Positions 50,721 through 58,301 of a stretch of DNA of 64,000 nucleotides are shown here, one piece after another. This DNA comes from DASYXW01 sp035934405 (GTDB taxonomy: Bacteria; Acidobacteriota; Terriglobia; UBA7540). The notes under the pieces were generated by a model. The model had not been told where the DNA came from and did no database searches. It worked only from the letters and a program-made list of their open reading frames with translations. How positions within the stretch are numbered: the stretch's first letter is position 1; every line of letters starts with the position of its first letter. Both the position numbers and the translations under genes were made by a program. The stretch lies in the NCBI GenBank assembly GCA_035934405.1, contig DASYXW010000031.1:1-64000 (forward strand), given 5' to 3'.

Positions 50721-52328
50721 CTACGCCCACTCATGCCGGCGCGCCCAGATGCCGTCGGCGCAGCGCAAAGCCAGCGCCCCGATAGTGGACGTGGGGTTCA
50801 CTGCGGCACTAGTCGTAAACGAACTGCCGTCGACGATGAAGAGATTCCTCACGTCGTGCGCCTGGTGCCTGGCGTTCACCACCGACCACCTGGGGTCCAT
50901 GCCCATGCGCGCCGTGCCGAGCAGGTGAAAGGCCGGCTGAATCACGCCACTGTCCAGGATCTCGGCGGCGCCGGCCGCCTCAAGTGACTGGCGCGCCGTG
51001 CCGGCGGCGTGTTCGAGCATCTTCAGGCTGTTTTCGGAGTAGGTATAGACCACGCGCGGCGCCGGGATGCCGCTGGAATCCTTGGCATCGGGATCAAGTT
51101 CCACCCGGTTGGCCTCGACGGGCAGGTCCTCGCCCAGTACGGTGACGCGGATGACGTGCGGAAACCGCTTCTTCATCTCTGGATGATGACGCGCGCCCCA
51201 GGGAATCGGCTTGCCTACAAAGCTGCCCCAGGCGTGATGCAAGGGTCCGAAGGAGCGCTCCAGCATGAGCATGTAACCGCGCAAGAATCCCCGCTTGGGA
51301 TCGGTCTCATAGAACTGCTGGCTGTATGCTGGAACGCCGAAGGGGCCGTCGTGACCATCGATGCGCTGCTCGAATTGCCCTTCCAGGAACCGGAACGGGT
51401 GCAACATGAAATTCCGCCCCACTAGGCCCGACGAGTTGGCGAGCCCCTGCGGGAATAGCTTCGACTTCGACAGCAGCAGCAGTCGGGGCGTCCCGACTCC
51501 GTTCGCCGAGAGCACCACCACACGCGCGGTCTGCTCCTGCAGCTTGCCGTTGCGATCGTAGTAGACCGCGCCGCTTGCTCGACCCTGTTCGTCGACGGTG
51601 ATCTGCCGCACCCGGCAGCGCGTCTTCAACACCGCGCCTTTACGCAAAGCCTTCGGCCAATAGGTAACGTCGGTGGAAGCCTTGGCCCCGATCGGGCAGC
51701 CTAGCATGCACTTTCCGTGCAAATCGCAGCCGGGGCGGCCGTCGTACGGGCGCGAAATGATGCCGTTGTCCGAAACCCACCAGTGCCAGCCCAGCTTGTC
51801 GAACCCGCGGCCGATGGTCTCACCCAGGATGCCCAGGGGCAGCGGCGGCGTTGGACGCGGCGCTCGCGGCGGGTTCGCCGGATCACCAGCGAGGCCGGCA
51901 ACTCCCATCTCGCGATCGTTCTGATCGTAGTAAGGCTCGAGCTCCCGGTAGCTGATCGGCCAATCCTCGGCCACGCCGTCGAGGGCCTTTACCCGGAAGT
52001 CAGAAGGATGGAATCGGGGCCAGTGGGCGGTGTAGTGGATAGTGCTGCCACCCACGGCGTTGAACATCAGCACGGTGGGGGGATGCCCGCCTGTGGCCAC
52101 CACCGGGTAGTCCTCGGGCCGGCGACGGATGTTAGGGTTGAAGTGGTAGGGGCCACGCTGCAGTGCGATTTCCCAGTCGGGCCGGGTGGAGGGATACTGG
52201 TCCGGCTTCATCCAGTCGCCCTGCTCGAGACACACCACCTTCGCACCCCGGTCCGTCAGACGCTTGGTGACAGCAGCGCCCGCCGGGCCCGATCCAATCA
52301 CCAGTACGTCGGCTCGGTCGTTCGGCAA
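50721..52328 (-). CDS. GMC-family oxidoreductase
   Basis: A 535-residue FAD enzyme that oxidises alcohols, sugars or sugar acids. Start: TTG 52328, with gaggag seven bases upstream, gives MPNDRADVLVIGSGPAGAAV, the FAD-binding GxGxxG. An upstream GTG at 52346 is also in frame. Further signatures: FNAVGGSTIHYTAHWPRFHP (family signature 1 region), HGKCMLGCPIGAKASTDVTY (Cys-rich loop of the gluconate-dehydrogenase subgroup), and at the end PAFHLLGTARMGMDP and VDGSSFTTSAAVNPTSTIGA with the active-site His/Asn. It pairs with the small subunit upstream at 52394. Confidence 0.9.
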   Translation of the reverse strand: MPNDRADVLVIGSGPAGAAVTKRLTDRGAKVVCLEQGDWMKPDQYPSTRPDWEIALQRGPYHFNPNIRRRPEDYPVVATGGHPPTVLMFNAVGGSTIHYTAHWPRFHPSDFRVKALDGVAEDWPISYRELEPYYDQNDREMGVAGLAGDPANPPRAPRPTPPLPLGILGETIGRGFDKLGWHWWVSDNGIISRPYDGRPGCDLHGKCMLGCPIGAKASTDVTYWPKALRKGAVLKTRCRVRQITVDEQGRASGAVYYDRNGKLQEQTARVVVLSANGVGTPRLLLLSKSKLFPQGLANSSGLVGRNFMLHPFRFLEGQFEQRIDGHDGPFGVPAYSQQFYETDPKRGFLRGYMLMLERSFGPLHHAWGSFVGKPIPWGARHHPEMKKRFPHVIRVTVLGEDLPVEANRVELDPDAKDSSGIPAPRVVYTYSENSLKMLEHAAGTARQSLEAAGAAEILDSGVIQPAFHLLGTARMGMDPRWSVVNARHQAHDVRNLFIVDGSSFTTSAAVNPTSTIGALALRCADGIWARRHEWA

Positions 52329-52393
52329 CGGATTACTCCTCAACACGATGGCCCCGCTTGCACGGAAACAAGGCCGAAAGGCTGGGTCGCGGC

Positions 52394-52960
52394 CTAGCCT
52401 GCTTCGCGATACAGCTTGGGCATCCTGCGCACCTTCGCCAACACGGACTCGTCAAACGGCTTCATGGGCGGGCCTGCCTGATCGGTCGGATAGAAGGTGT
52501 ACCCGATCAGCTTCCAGATTCGCGGTTGAGTGTAATAGGACTCGTAGACATGGTCACGCAATTTCACAAACACTCCGGGCGATTGGGTTTCGAGTGCCGT
52601 CAGGATCTCGACCCGCTCCCGCGAGGAGAGGCGCGCAAAGGCCGCGTGGAATCGGCCCTCACTCAAGCCTTCGAGCGCGTCCAGTGCCCGTTCGATGTCC
52701 GCCGCGAACTCGGGTTCGCGCAAGCTGACACGGCCGAGGTATTCGAGACCCCCGGCGTCGCTCGCAGCGGGCATACCTTCGCCTGCCGGGATAATCTCGT
52801 CGATGGCAGCCTGCAAGGATTCGCGCCGCCCGGCCTCAAGGCGTAGCGAAACCGGCCGCTTGCGCGCTTGGCCTTCCTTCGCCACGGCTGACGCGCCAAT
52901 TACCGCCGGCCCTGCTAGAGCGGTCTCCAGGAACCTGCGGCGCGTGAATTTGTGTGACAC
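52394..52960 (-). CDS. Gluconate 2-dehydrogenase subunit 3-like protein, Tat-exported
   Basis: A 188-residue partner subunit. GTG 52960 follows aggag by six bases and starts a Tat signal (MSHKFTRRRFLETALAGPAV, with RRRFLE). The body, LEAGRRESLQAAIDEIIPAG then AASDAGGLEYLGRVSLREPE, is the gluconate dehydrogenase subunit 3 fold: a helical protein whose partner folding and export it supports. No haem-binding CxxCH is present. It lies 65 bases upstream of the GMC flavoprotein, on the same strand. Together they would form a periplasmic dehydrogenase whose cytochrome partner must be elsewhere. Confidence 0.85.
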   Translation of the reverse strand: MSHKFTRRRFLETALAGPAVIGASAVAKEGQARKRPVSLRLEAGRRESLQAAIDEIIPAGEGMPAASDAGGLEYLGRVSLREPEFAADIERALDALEGLSEGRFHAAFARLSSRERVEILTALETQSPGVFVKLRDHVYESYYTQPRIWKLIGYTFYPTDQAGPPMKPFDESVLAKVRRMPKLYREAG

Positions 52961-53063
52961 GGTATGCTCCTCGTCCACCGTGCAGCCTGACCACGTCCCA
53001 GCTACAGTCAGATACGGCATTTTACGCAAGTAGCCAGGCGCATTGCAACTTGCTTGAAATCAC

Positions 53064-53173
53064 GGTAGTGGGTCAGTTTGCTGTAGCGCCGCTCTATCAG
53101 CGGCGGATTCGATTGAAAAGAAAAGGCCGCCGGTCGCAGACCGGCGCTACAACGTCCAAACTGGACCACTACC
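53064..53173 (+). repeat. MITE-like element with terminal inverted repeats
   Basis: A 110-base element. Its left end ggtagtgggtcagtttg (53064-53080) and right end caaactggaccactacc (53157-53173) are inverted repeats matching at 15 of 17 positions. The interior contains two GC-rich hairpins (gcgccgctctatcagcggc-like and gccgccggtcgcagaccggc). A second, truncated copy lies at 34101-34192 in the other orientation. It carries no gene. It abuts a decayed transposase. Confidence 0.7.
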
Positions 53174-53823
53174 AAATGGCTGGCCAAGAACGGACAGATG
53201 CTGTTGCCGATGGTGGAGCGGATCGAGTAGTCGAAGCTGGCGGTGGATGAGTTGATCGACGTGCTGGGGCGGGCGCAGGTCGAGGCGAGGCTGAGGCTGT
53301 CGGCGGAGCGCGTGGCGGGACCGCCGCATCCAGGGAAAAAAGGCGGCACGGGGGGGGATGGCACGGGCGGGAGCGGGGAACGGTCTGCCTGAAGGAAAGG
53401 AAACTGCACGTGGAGCGGCCGCGCTTGCGGAAGAAGGGGGAGGGTGAGGGGGCCGAGGTTCCCCTTCCCGCCTACCAAGCGATGCGGAACGATGGGGAGT
53501 TGGGCAGCCGGATGCTGGAGATTCTGCTGCGCGGGGTCTCGACCCGGCAATACGAAGCGGCGCTGCCGGCGATGGCGGAGACGGTGCGGGTATCACGGTC
53601 GAGTGTGAGCCGGGAAGCGGCGGAGGCCAGCGAGGAGCAACAGCGGCAGTTGTGCGAGCGGCGTTTGGACGACTTGGAACTGTTGGCAATCTACGTGGAC
53701 GGGGTACGGTTGGGGAACCATCAAGTGATGGTGGCGGTGGGCGTGGACGGGGAGGGAAACAAACACGTGCTGGGATTGGCGGCCGGGGCCAGAGTTAGAA
53801 GGGTATATCCTAGTCTCCCCTAG
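53174..53823 (+). pseudogene. IS256/Mutator-type transposase, decayed and truncated
   Basis: A transposase relic. The frame starts after the inverted-repeat element as KWLAKNGQMLLPMVERIE and hits TAG, resumes SKLAVDELIDVLGRAQVEAR, and is broken again near GSGERSA. The intact end (53410-53823) reads VERPRLRKKGEGEGAEV, LPAYQAMRNDGELGSRMLEI, STRQYEAALPAMAETVRVSR, LLAIYVDGVRLGNHQVMVAV and NKHVLGLAAGA, the N-terminal and start of the catalytic domain of IS256-family enzymes. After GLAAGA the frame diverges, so the C-terminal half is missing. Two stops and truncation make it inactive. Confidence 0.8.
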
Positions 53824-54035
53824 GGGGTTGAAGTGTCTAAGCGAGAAACGGAGAGGGAAGATGAACGTCTTGCTGGGGGGGAGAATCAGGCGACCGCCAG
53901 TAGAATCTCAAGCCTGTAATCTACCTAGACGGCCATCTTGAGGATGCAAGCAGTCCGCGCGCCGGTTATACTTTCCCCGTCACCAGCGGCGGGCGGTTCT
54001 CTTGTCACTTTTCAGCTTCGGCAGGCGTTTCTGTC
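53824..54035. other. Intergenic region upstream of the sigma factor
   Basis: I see no gene in these 212 bases. A possible -10 element (ttatactt near 53967-53974) lies about 60 bases before the sigma gene start, without a convincing -35. Confidence 0.3.
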
Positions 54036-54680
54036 ATGAAGCAAGGTGATTCGCGCAGGAGGTCCGCTTTGATCGACGGAGTCGCTGAACGGCCAAGTAG
54101 TCTGGTCGTCCCCAGGAGAGAGGCGGAACGGGTGGTGGGCGAGCGGAACTGGAGCGCATCGGATTTCGAGGGTGTTTTCCTCGAATATTACGGCCGCATT
54201 GTTTCGGTCCTTCACCGGCTGCTCGGCGACCGCACGCGGTCGGAGGAGCTGGCGAATGACGTGTTCTGGCGGCTCTATCAGCAGCCGCTGCGGCCCGAGC
54301 CGGATGGGAACGTCGGAGGGTGGCTTTACCGTGCGGCGACGAATCTGGGCATTGACGCGTTGCGCGCGAACGCGCGGCGCCAGCGTTACGAGCAAGCGGC
54401 GGGCCGCGAGATGGCAACGGGCTCGGACCCCGACCCCCTGGACGACGTCTTGCGCGCCGAGCAGTGCCAGCGGGTGCGCGCAGTGCTCGCCGCGCTCAAG
54501 CCGGGCCAGGCGCAGGTGCTGGCGTTGCGGTCGAGCGGGTGCTCCTATAACGAGTTGGCTGAAGCGCTCGGGGTAAAGCGCGGGTCGGTGGGGACGATGC
54601 TAATCCGAGCCGAGGCAGAGTTCAAGAAGCGGTATGTTGAAATGTATGGCTCTGGGCAGGAGTTAGGATTTGGGAGTTAG
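54036..54680 (+). CDS. ECF-type RNA polymerase sigma factor
   Basis: A 214-residue sigma factor. Region 2: FEGVFLEYYGRIVSVLHRLL and RSEELANDVFWRLYQQPLRP, with VGGWLYRAATNLGIDALRAN for -10 recognition. Region 4: VRAVLAALKPGQAQVLALRS then YNELAEALGVKRGSVGTMLI for the -35. Between is an acidic linker (GSDPDPLDDVLRAEQ). It is followed after 199 AT-rich bases by its probable anti-sigma factor at 54880 and then an ABC exporter, so the group is likely one regulatory unit. The first 35 residues (RRRSALIDGVAERP) are non-family; a later start is possible. Confidence 0.88.
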   Translation: MKQGDSRRRSALIDGVAERPSSLVVPRREAERVVGERNWSASDFEGVFLEYYGRIVSVLHRLLGDRTRSEELANDVFWRLYQQPLRPEPDGNVGGWLYRAATNLGIDALRANARRQRYEQAAGREMATGSDPDPLDDVLRAEQCQRVRAVLAALKPGQAQVLALRSSGCSYNELAEALGVKRGSVGTMLIRAEAEFKKRYVEMYGSGQELGFGS

Positions 54681-54686
54681 AAAGAA

Positions 54687-54708
54687 GTTTGTGTTTTGGA
54701 AAACAAAC
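54687..54708. terminator. Imperfect hairpin after the sigma factor gene
   Basis: The sequence gtttgtgttttggaaaacaa followed by ac folds as gtttg...caaac with an inner tttt/aaaa stem and one bulge. It lies seven bases after the sigma factor stop and is followed by a T-rich stretch. It may be a weak terminator or attenuator within the operon. Confidence 0.35.
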
Positions 54709-54751
54709 CCTGAATCTTCTTTAGAATCAATAAGAGTTCTTATATTTCCTA

Positions 54752-54850
54752 TGGAAAGCCACCATGTAATTGAAAACATGGAGTTTATTGTTAAACAGTA
54801 GGTGGGAAAGCCACCAGGTTGTTGAAAACACAAGATGTTATCGTTCAGCA
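54752..54850. repeat. Two 52-bp-spaced direct repeats in AT-rich DNA
   Basis: Two units beginning ggaaagccaccatgtaattg (54753) and ggaaagccaccaggttgttg (54805), each followed by aaaaca, align for about 48 bases and are 52 bases apart. They sit in an AT-rich island between the sigma factor and anti-sigma genes, 30 bases before the latter. They may be protein-binding or promoter elements, or a duplication remnant. Confidence 0.6.
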
Positions 54851-54879
54851 TACTGCTAGATCCAGGAGAGGACAAAAAC

Positions 54880-56103
54880 ATGTGCATCACCGATGAAATC
54901 CTGCGGGCGAAGCTCGATGGCGAACTCAGCGAGGCGGAGCGGCTGGAAGGCGAACGGCATCTTGCCGCCTGTGCCGGCTGCCGGGAACGGGAAACGGCTA
55001 TGGCCGCCACAATGAAGAGTGTGAGCGAGCACCTGGCGGCGCTCGCGCCGCGCGCCGACGAGGCGCAGCCTGATGCCCGGCTGGCTTACATGCGTTTCCG
55101 GGCCGCGCACGCGGCCGCGGAGCCGTCGCGCTCGTTTGCCGGGCGCCTGTTGGCTCGGCGCTGGCCGGTGGCGGTGGGGCTGGTGGCGGTGGCCGTCGCA
55201 GTCCTGGTGAGCTTTGCGCCGGCGCGCAGTTGGGCGCAGAAGATCCTCTCCATGCTGCGGGTGCAGAAAGTTACCGTAGTGGAGCTGAATCCCAGTACGC
55301 TGCCGATGGCGAACGGCGGGCGAGCAAGTAACATGCTGGAGCAGCTCATTTCCGACAAGCTGGTGGTGACGGAGTCACCGGGGAAGCCGCAGCCGGCAAC
55401 GGACTCGGACCAGGCGAGCCGGCTCTCCGGGTTCCGCGTGCGCCTGTTCTCGGACCGCGCTGACCAGCCGAAGATCGCTGTGGAAGGCGAGCGAGGTTTC
55501 TCCATGACGGTGGACCGCGACCGCGTGCAGGCAATTCTGAACGAAGCTGGTCGGCCGGACCTGCAGCTCCCCGCTTCGCTCGACGGCGCGACGGTCGCCG
55601 TTCACATTCCGAAGATGATGTTTGCGCGTTACGGCAATTGCCCGGAACCGCGGAGGCGCGGGGAAGATGGCGACCGCTCCGGTGCGGCGCCCGACGCCGC
55701 GGGTCAATCCGGTTCGGCAGCTTCGTCCGGTACCGAGGCCCCTTGCGTGGTGCTGGCAGAAGTGCCGAGTCCGACGGTGAGCGTCCCGCCCGACCTCAAC
55801 ATCGAGCAGCTTGCCGAGGCCGCCTTGCAATTTGGCGGCATGAGCGCGGATGAGGCCCGCGCCTTCTGCCAGACCGTGGATTGGACGTCCACGCTGGTCA
55901 TCCCGATTCCGCGCGACGGCGCGTCCACCGCAAAGGTGGACGTGGATGGAACTGAAGGAACCCTCATCAACGTGACGCATCGCGGGCGGCGCGATTTCGG
56001 CGCGGGCTACTCGCTGGTGTGGGTCAAGAACGGCATCATCTACTCGGTGACCGCGCCAGGCAGCTCGGCAGACGCCGTGACACTTGCGGATTCCTTGGAT
56101 TGA
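54880..56103 (+). CDS. Transmembrane anti-sigma factor, zinc-finger type
   Basis: A 407-residue anti-sigma factor. ATG 54880 (MCITDEILRAKLDGELSEAE) has ccaggagagg upstream. The zf-HC2-type anti-sigma domain contains HLAACAGCRE (H-x3-C-x2-C zinc ligands). A transmembrane helix (RWPVAVGLVAVAVAVLVSFA, about 106-125) follows, and the remaining 280 residues are extracytoplasmic, with beta-rich segments (STLVIPIPRDGASTAKVDVD) and a Gly/Ser-rich middle. It should hold the preceding sigma factor inactive until a periplasmic signal acts. It shares the strand with the ABC genes downstream. Confidence 0.85.
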   Translation: MCITDEILRAKLDGELSEAERLEGERHLAACAGCRERETAMAATMKSVSEHLAALAPRADEAQPDARLAYMRFRAAHAAAEPSRSFAGRLLARRWPVAVGLVAVAVAVLVSFAPARSWAQKILSMLRVQKVTVVELNPSTLPMANGGRASNMLEQLISDKLVVTESPGKPQPATDSDQASRLSGFRVRLFSDRADQPKIAVEGERGFSMTVDRDRVQAILNEAGRPDLQLPASLDGATVAVHIPKMMFARYGNCPEPRRRGEDGDRSGAAPDAAGQSGSAASSGTEAPCVVLAEVPSPTVSVPPDLNIEQLAEAALQFGGMSADEARAFCQTVDWTSTLVIPIPRDGASTAKVDVDGTEGTLINVTHRGRRDFGAGYSLVWVKNGIIYSVTAPGSSADAVTLADSLD

Positions 56104-56110
56104 ACGATCA

Positions 56111-56154
56111 GGCGATTGAGTGATTGAGTGATTGAGTCATCGGGTCATTGAATC
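56111..56154. repeat. Stuttering repeat, left arm (gattgagt unit)
   Basis: The unit gattgagtgattgagtgatt, with neighbours, repeats across 44 bases just after the anti-sigma stop (gcgattgagt...gggtcattgaatcg). Its inverted partner is 56225-56272, inside the next gene's start. The two could pair as RNA. Confidence 0.65.
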
Positions 56155-56224
56155 GGAAGGCAGGTTAGAGGATGTTTTGGAGTGCTTGGCATTCTGAGGT
56201 TGCGCCCAGCACCCAGCTTTCCAA

Positions 56225-57178
56225 ATGACTCAATCGCCCGATCAAGCAATCGCTCAATCACCCAATGACTTCGCCATCCAAACCCGCGGGCTGCGCAAGG
56301 TATTCGGCGCGAAGACCGCCGTCGAAGGCCTGACGCTCGAAGTGCAACGGGGAGAAGTCTTCGGATTTCTGGGCCCGAACGGCGCCGGCAAAAGCACTTC
56401 GGTGAAGATGCTGCTCGGCCTGGTGACGCCCACCGGCGGCGAGGCTAGCGTCCTAGGCCAGCCGGCGGGCAACGTGGAAGCGCGCCGCAAGGTTGGGTTC
56501 CTGCCGGAACACTTCCGCTTCTACGATTGGCTCACCTCGACCGAGCTCCTCCGCGTGCATGGGCGTCTGTACGGCATGCCGTCCGCCCGCCTTCGCGCGC
56601 GAGTCCCCGAGTTGCTCGATCTGGTGGGTCTCACACCGCATCGTGACAAGCGGCTGCGCGATTTCTCAAAGGGGATGCTGCAGCGCATCGGCCTGGCGCA
56701 GGCGCTGCTGAACGCTCCCGACCTCATCTTTCTCGACGAGCCGACTTCGGGACTCGATCCCATGGGTCGGAGGTTGGTGCGCGACATCATCAAGGCGGAG
56801 CGGGCACGCGGCGCGACCGTCTTCCTCAATTCCCACCTGCTGGGCGAGGTCGAGGTCACCTGTGACCGCGTGGCCTTTATCAAGCGCGGGCAAGTGCTCG
56901 AGACGCGAAGCCTCCAGGCGCTGAGCGAGGGTGAAATCACCGTAGTGGTGCGGGCGCGGAACTTCGACGCCGGCATGCTCGCGGGCCTCGCGCCCTGGGC
57001 CTCCGGCCTTCGCGCCGAAGGCGAGCGCCTGACGTTCGGCGTGGCGAGCGCGTCGGTGGTGCCCGAGGTGGTACGCTACCTCGCTGGCGCAGGGGTGGAT
57101 GTCTACGAGGTTACGCCGCAGCGGCTGTCGCTCGAAGACTTGTTCCTCGATGTCGTCGGCGAGGATGGAGGCTTGTGA
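56225..57178 (+). CDS. ABC transporter ATP-binding protein
   Basis: A 317-residue ATPase. FGFLGPNGAGKSTSVKMLLG is Walker A, FSKGMLQRIGLAQALL the signature, and NAPDLIFLDEPTSGLDPMGR Walker B with the D-loop; TVFLNSHLLGEVEVTCDRV gives the H-loop. It forms an exporter with the ABC-2 permease that follows. The first 17 residues (MTQSPDQAIAQSPNDFA) are encoded by the right arm of a stuttering repeat (56225-56272), so even the start codon is repeat-derived; no ribosome site precedes it. The true start could lie later, but I see no better one. Four-base overlap region with the permease. Confidence 0.9.
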   Translation: MTQSPDQAIAQSPNDFAIQTRGLRKVFGAKTAVEGLTLEVQRGEVFGFLGPNGAGKSTSVKMLLGLVTPTGGEASVLGQPAGNVEARRKVGFLPEHFRFYDWLTSTELLRVHGRLYGMPSARLRARVPELLDLVGLTPHRDKRLRDFSKGMLQRIGLAQALLNAPDLIFLDEPTSGLDPMGRRLVRDIIKAERARGATVFLNSHLLGEVEVTCDRVAFIKRGQVLETRSLQALSEGEITVVVRARNFDAGMLAGLAPWASGLRAEGERLTFGVASASVVPEVVRYLAGAGVDVYEVTPQRLSLEDLFLDVVGEDGGL

Positions 57179-58020
57179 TGGGCGCCTGGGTGATGGCAGG
57201 CGTAACCTTTCGCGAAGCGGCGCGCAAGAAGGTGCTCTGGATGGCCCTCGCCGCAGGTGTGGCGTTCCTGGCGCTGTTCGGTACCGGTCTCTACTTTCAA
57301 TTGAAGGACTTCAGTCACCGCTTTCCGCTTCCCGTCGTCCGGGAAGGCATCAGCGGTTTTCTCATGGTCGGGCTGTACGCCGTGGACCTGATGGCCATCC
57401 TCATGACCGTGCTCACGTCAGTGGACACGCTCTCGGGCGAAATCGCATCGGGAACCGTCCAAGCTGTGGCCACCAAACCCATCACCCGCCGGACGCTGCT
57501 GCTGGGGAAATGGCTCGGATTCGTCGCCATGCTCACGGTATACGTGGCCATCATGGTCGGCGGCATCACGGCGCTGACTTATGGGCTGAGCGCCCACTTC
57601 ATCACCGGCGTGACGGCGCGGCATCTGCTGCGCGGCGCCGGCCTGATTTGGCTGGAATGCATCCTGCTGCTGACGGTGACTTTTTTCTTCGGCACCTGGC
57701 TTTCGACCCTGACCAACGGAGTGGTGGCGCTGGGGCTGCACGGCCTCGCTTTCATCGGCGGCTGGATCGAGCAGGCCGGCGCGGTGACGCACAGTCCACG
57801 GGCGGTGGAGGTAGGCGTCGTCGCCAGCCTCATCATGCCAAGCGAGACCTTGTGGCGTCGGGCGGCGTTTGAGATGCAATCGCCGCTGGTGGGGGCCTTC
57901 AACTTCTCGCCTTTCAGCAACGCGTCGGTGCCGAGCGTCGCCATGATTGTGTACGCGGGGTTGTACCTGCTCGTGGCGCTGGGGCTCGCGCTCCGTCATT
58001 TCGGCAAGCGCGACTTGTAA
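57178..58020 (+). CDS. ABC-2-type transporter permease
   Basis: A 280-residue membrane protein with about six helices: VLWMALAAGVAFLALFGTGL, SGFLMVGLYAVDLMAILMTV, LLGKWLGFVAMLTVYVAIMV, ECILLLTVTFFFGTWLSTL, GVVALGLHGLAFIGGWIEQA and IVYAGLYLLVALGLALRHFG. The motif SGEIASGTVQAVATKPITRR after helix 2 is typical of ABC-2 permeases (the DE-x-E-x-G-T-like loop). The ATG overlaps the last base of the ATPase stop, so translation is coupled. Substrate unknown. It completes the exporter with the ATPase upstream. Confidence 0.92.
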   Translation: MGAWVMAGVTFREAARKKVLWMALAAGVAFLALFGTGLYFQLKDFSHRFPLPVVREGISGFLMVGLYAVDLMAILMTVLTSVDTLSGEIASGTVQAVATKPITRRTLLLGKWLGFVAMLTVYVAIMVGGITALTYGLSAHFITGVTARHLLRGAGLIWLECILLLTVTFFFGTWLSTLTNGVVALGLHGLAFIGGWIEQAGAVTHSPRAVEVGVVASLIMPSETLWRRAAFEMQSPLVGAFNFSPFSNASVPSVAMIVYAGLYLLVALGLALRHFGKRDL

Positions 58021-58077
58021 AGCAGTTGTCAGTTCTCAGTTGTCAGTAAAAAGCACTCCTGGCTCCTAACTGCTAGG
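58021..58077. repeat. Stuttering intergenic repeat (cagttgtcagt type)
   Basis: After the permease stop the sequence reads cagttgtcagttctcagttg, then tcagtaaaaagc, then ctcctggctcctaactgctagg. The first part is the same unit as at 6145; the second resembles an inverted arm. Non-coding. Confidence 0.6.
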
Positions 58078-58288
58078 TCCTGCTCTTCGGCCGGAACTTA
58101 ATGACGTACGCTCCGCCGACAACGACCATAATGCCGCCCCACCAGACCGGCGCGTGAAGGCTGGCCAGCACTGTGTCCGTTGGCCGCGAGAACTCATAGA
58201 GGCCGCTCGCAAAGATGATGACGCCGTAGATGAAAAGGTTCAGGCCAATGAAGAACCACACCGGTAACATTTGGCGTTTCTCGCCCAT
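58073..58288 (-). CDS. Small membrane protein, possible symporter partner
   Basis: A 71-residue protein, ATG 58288 with aggag upstream. Two helices are evident: PVWFFIGLNLFIYGVIIFAS and PVWWGGIMVVVGGAYVIKF, with a short basic end. It begins 13 bases after the symporter stop on the same strand, an arrangement like the small subunits that accompany some sodium:solute symporters (YjcH or YhdT type). It matches neither of those from what I can see. A role with the symporter is inferred from position. Confidence 0.6.
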   Translation of the reverse strand: MGEKRQMLPVWFFIGLNLFIYGVIIFASGLYEFSRPTDTVLASLHAPVWWGGIMVVVGGAYVIKFRPKSRT

Positions 58289-58301
58289 GCTCACGTTTCT
58301 C

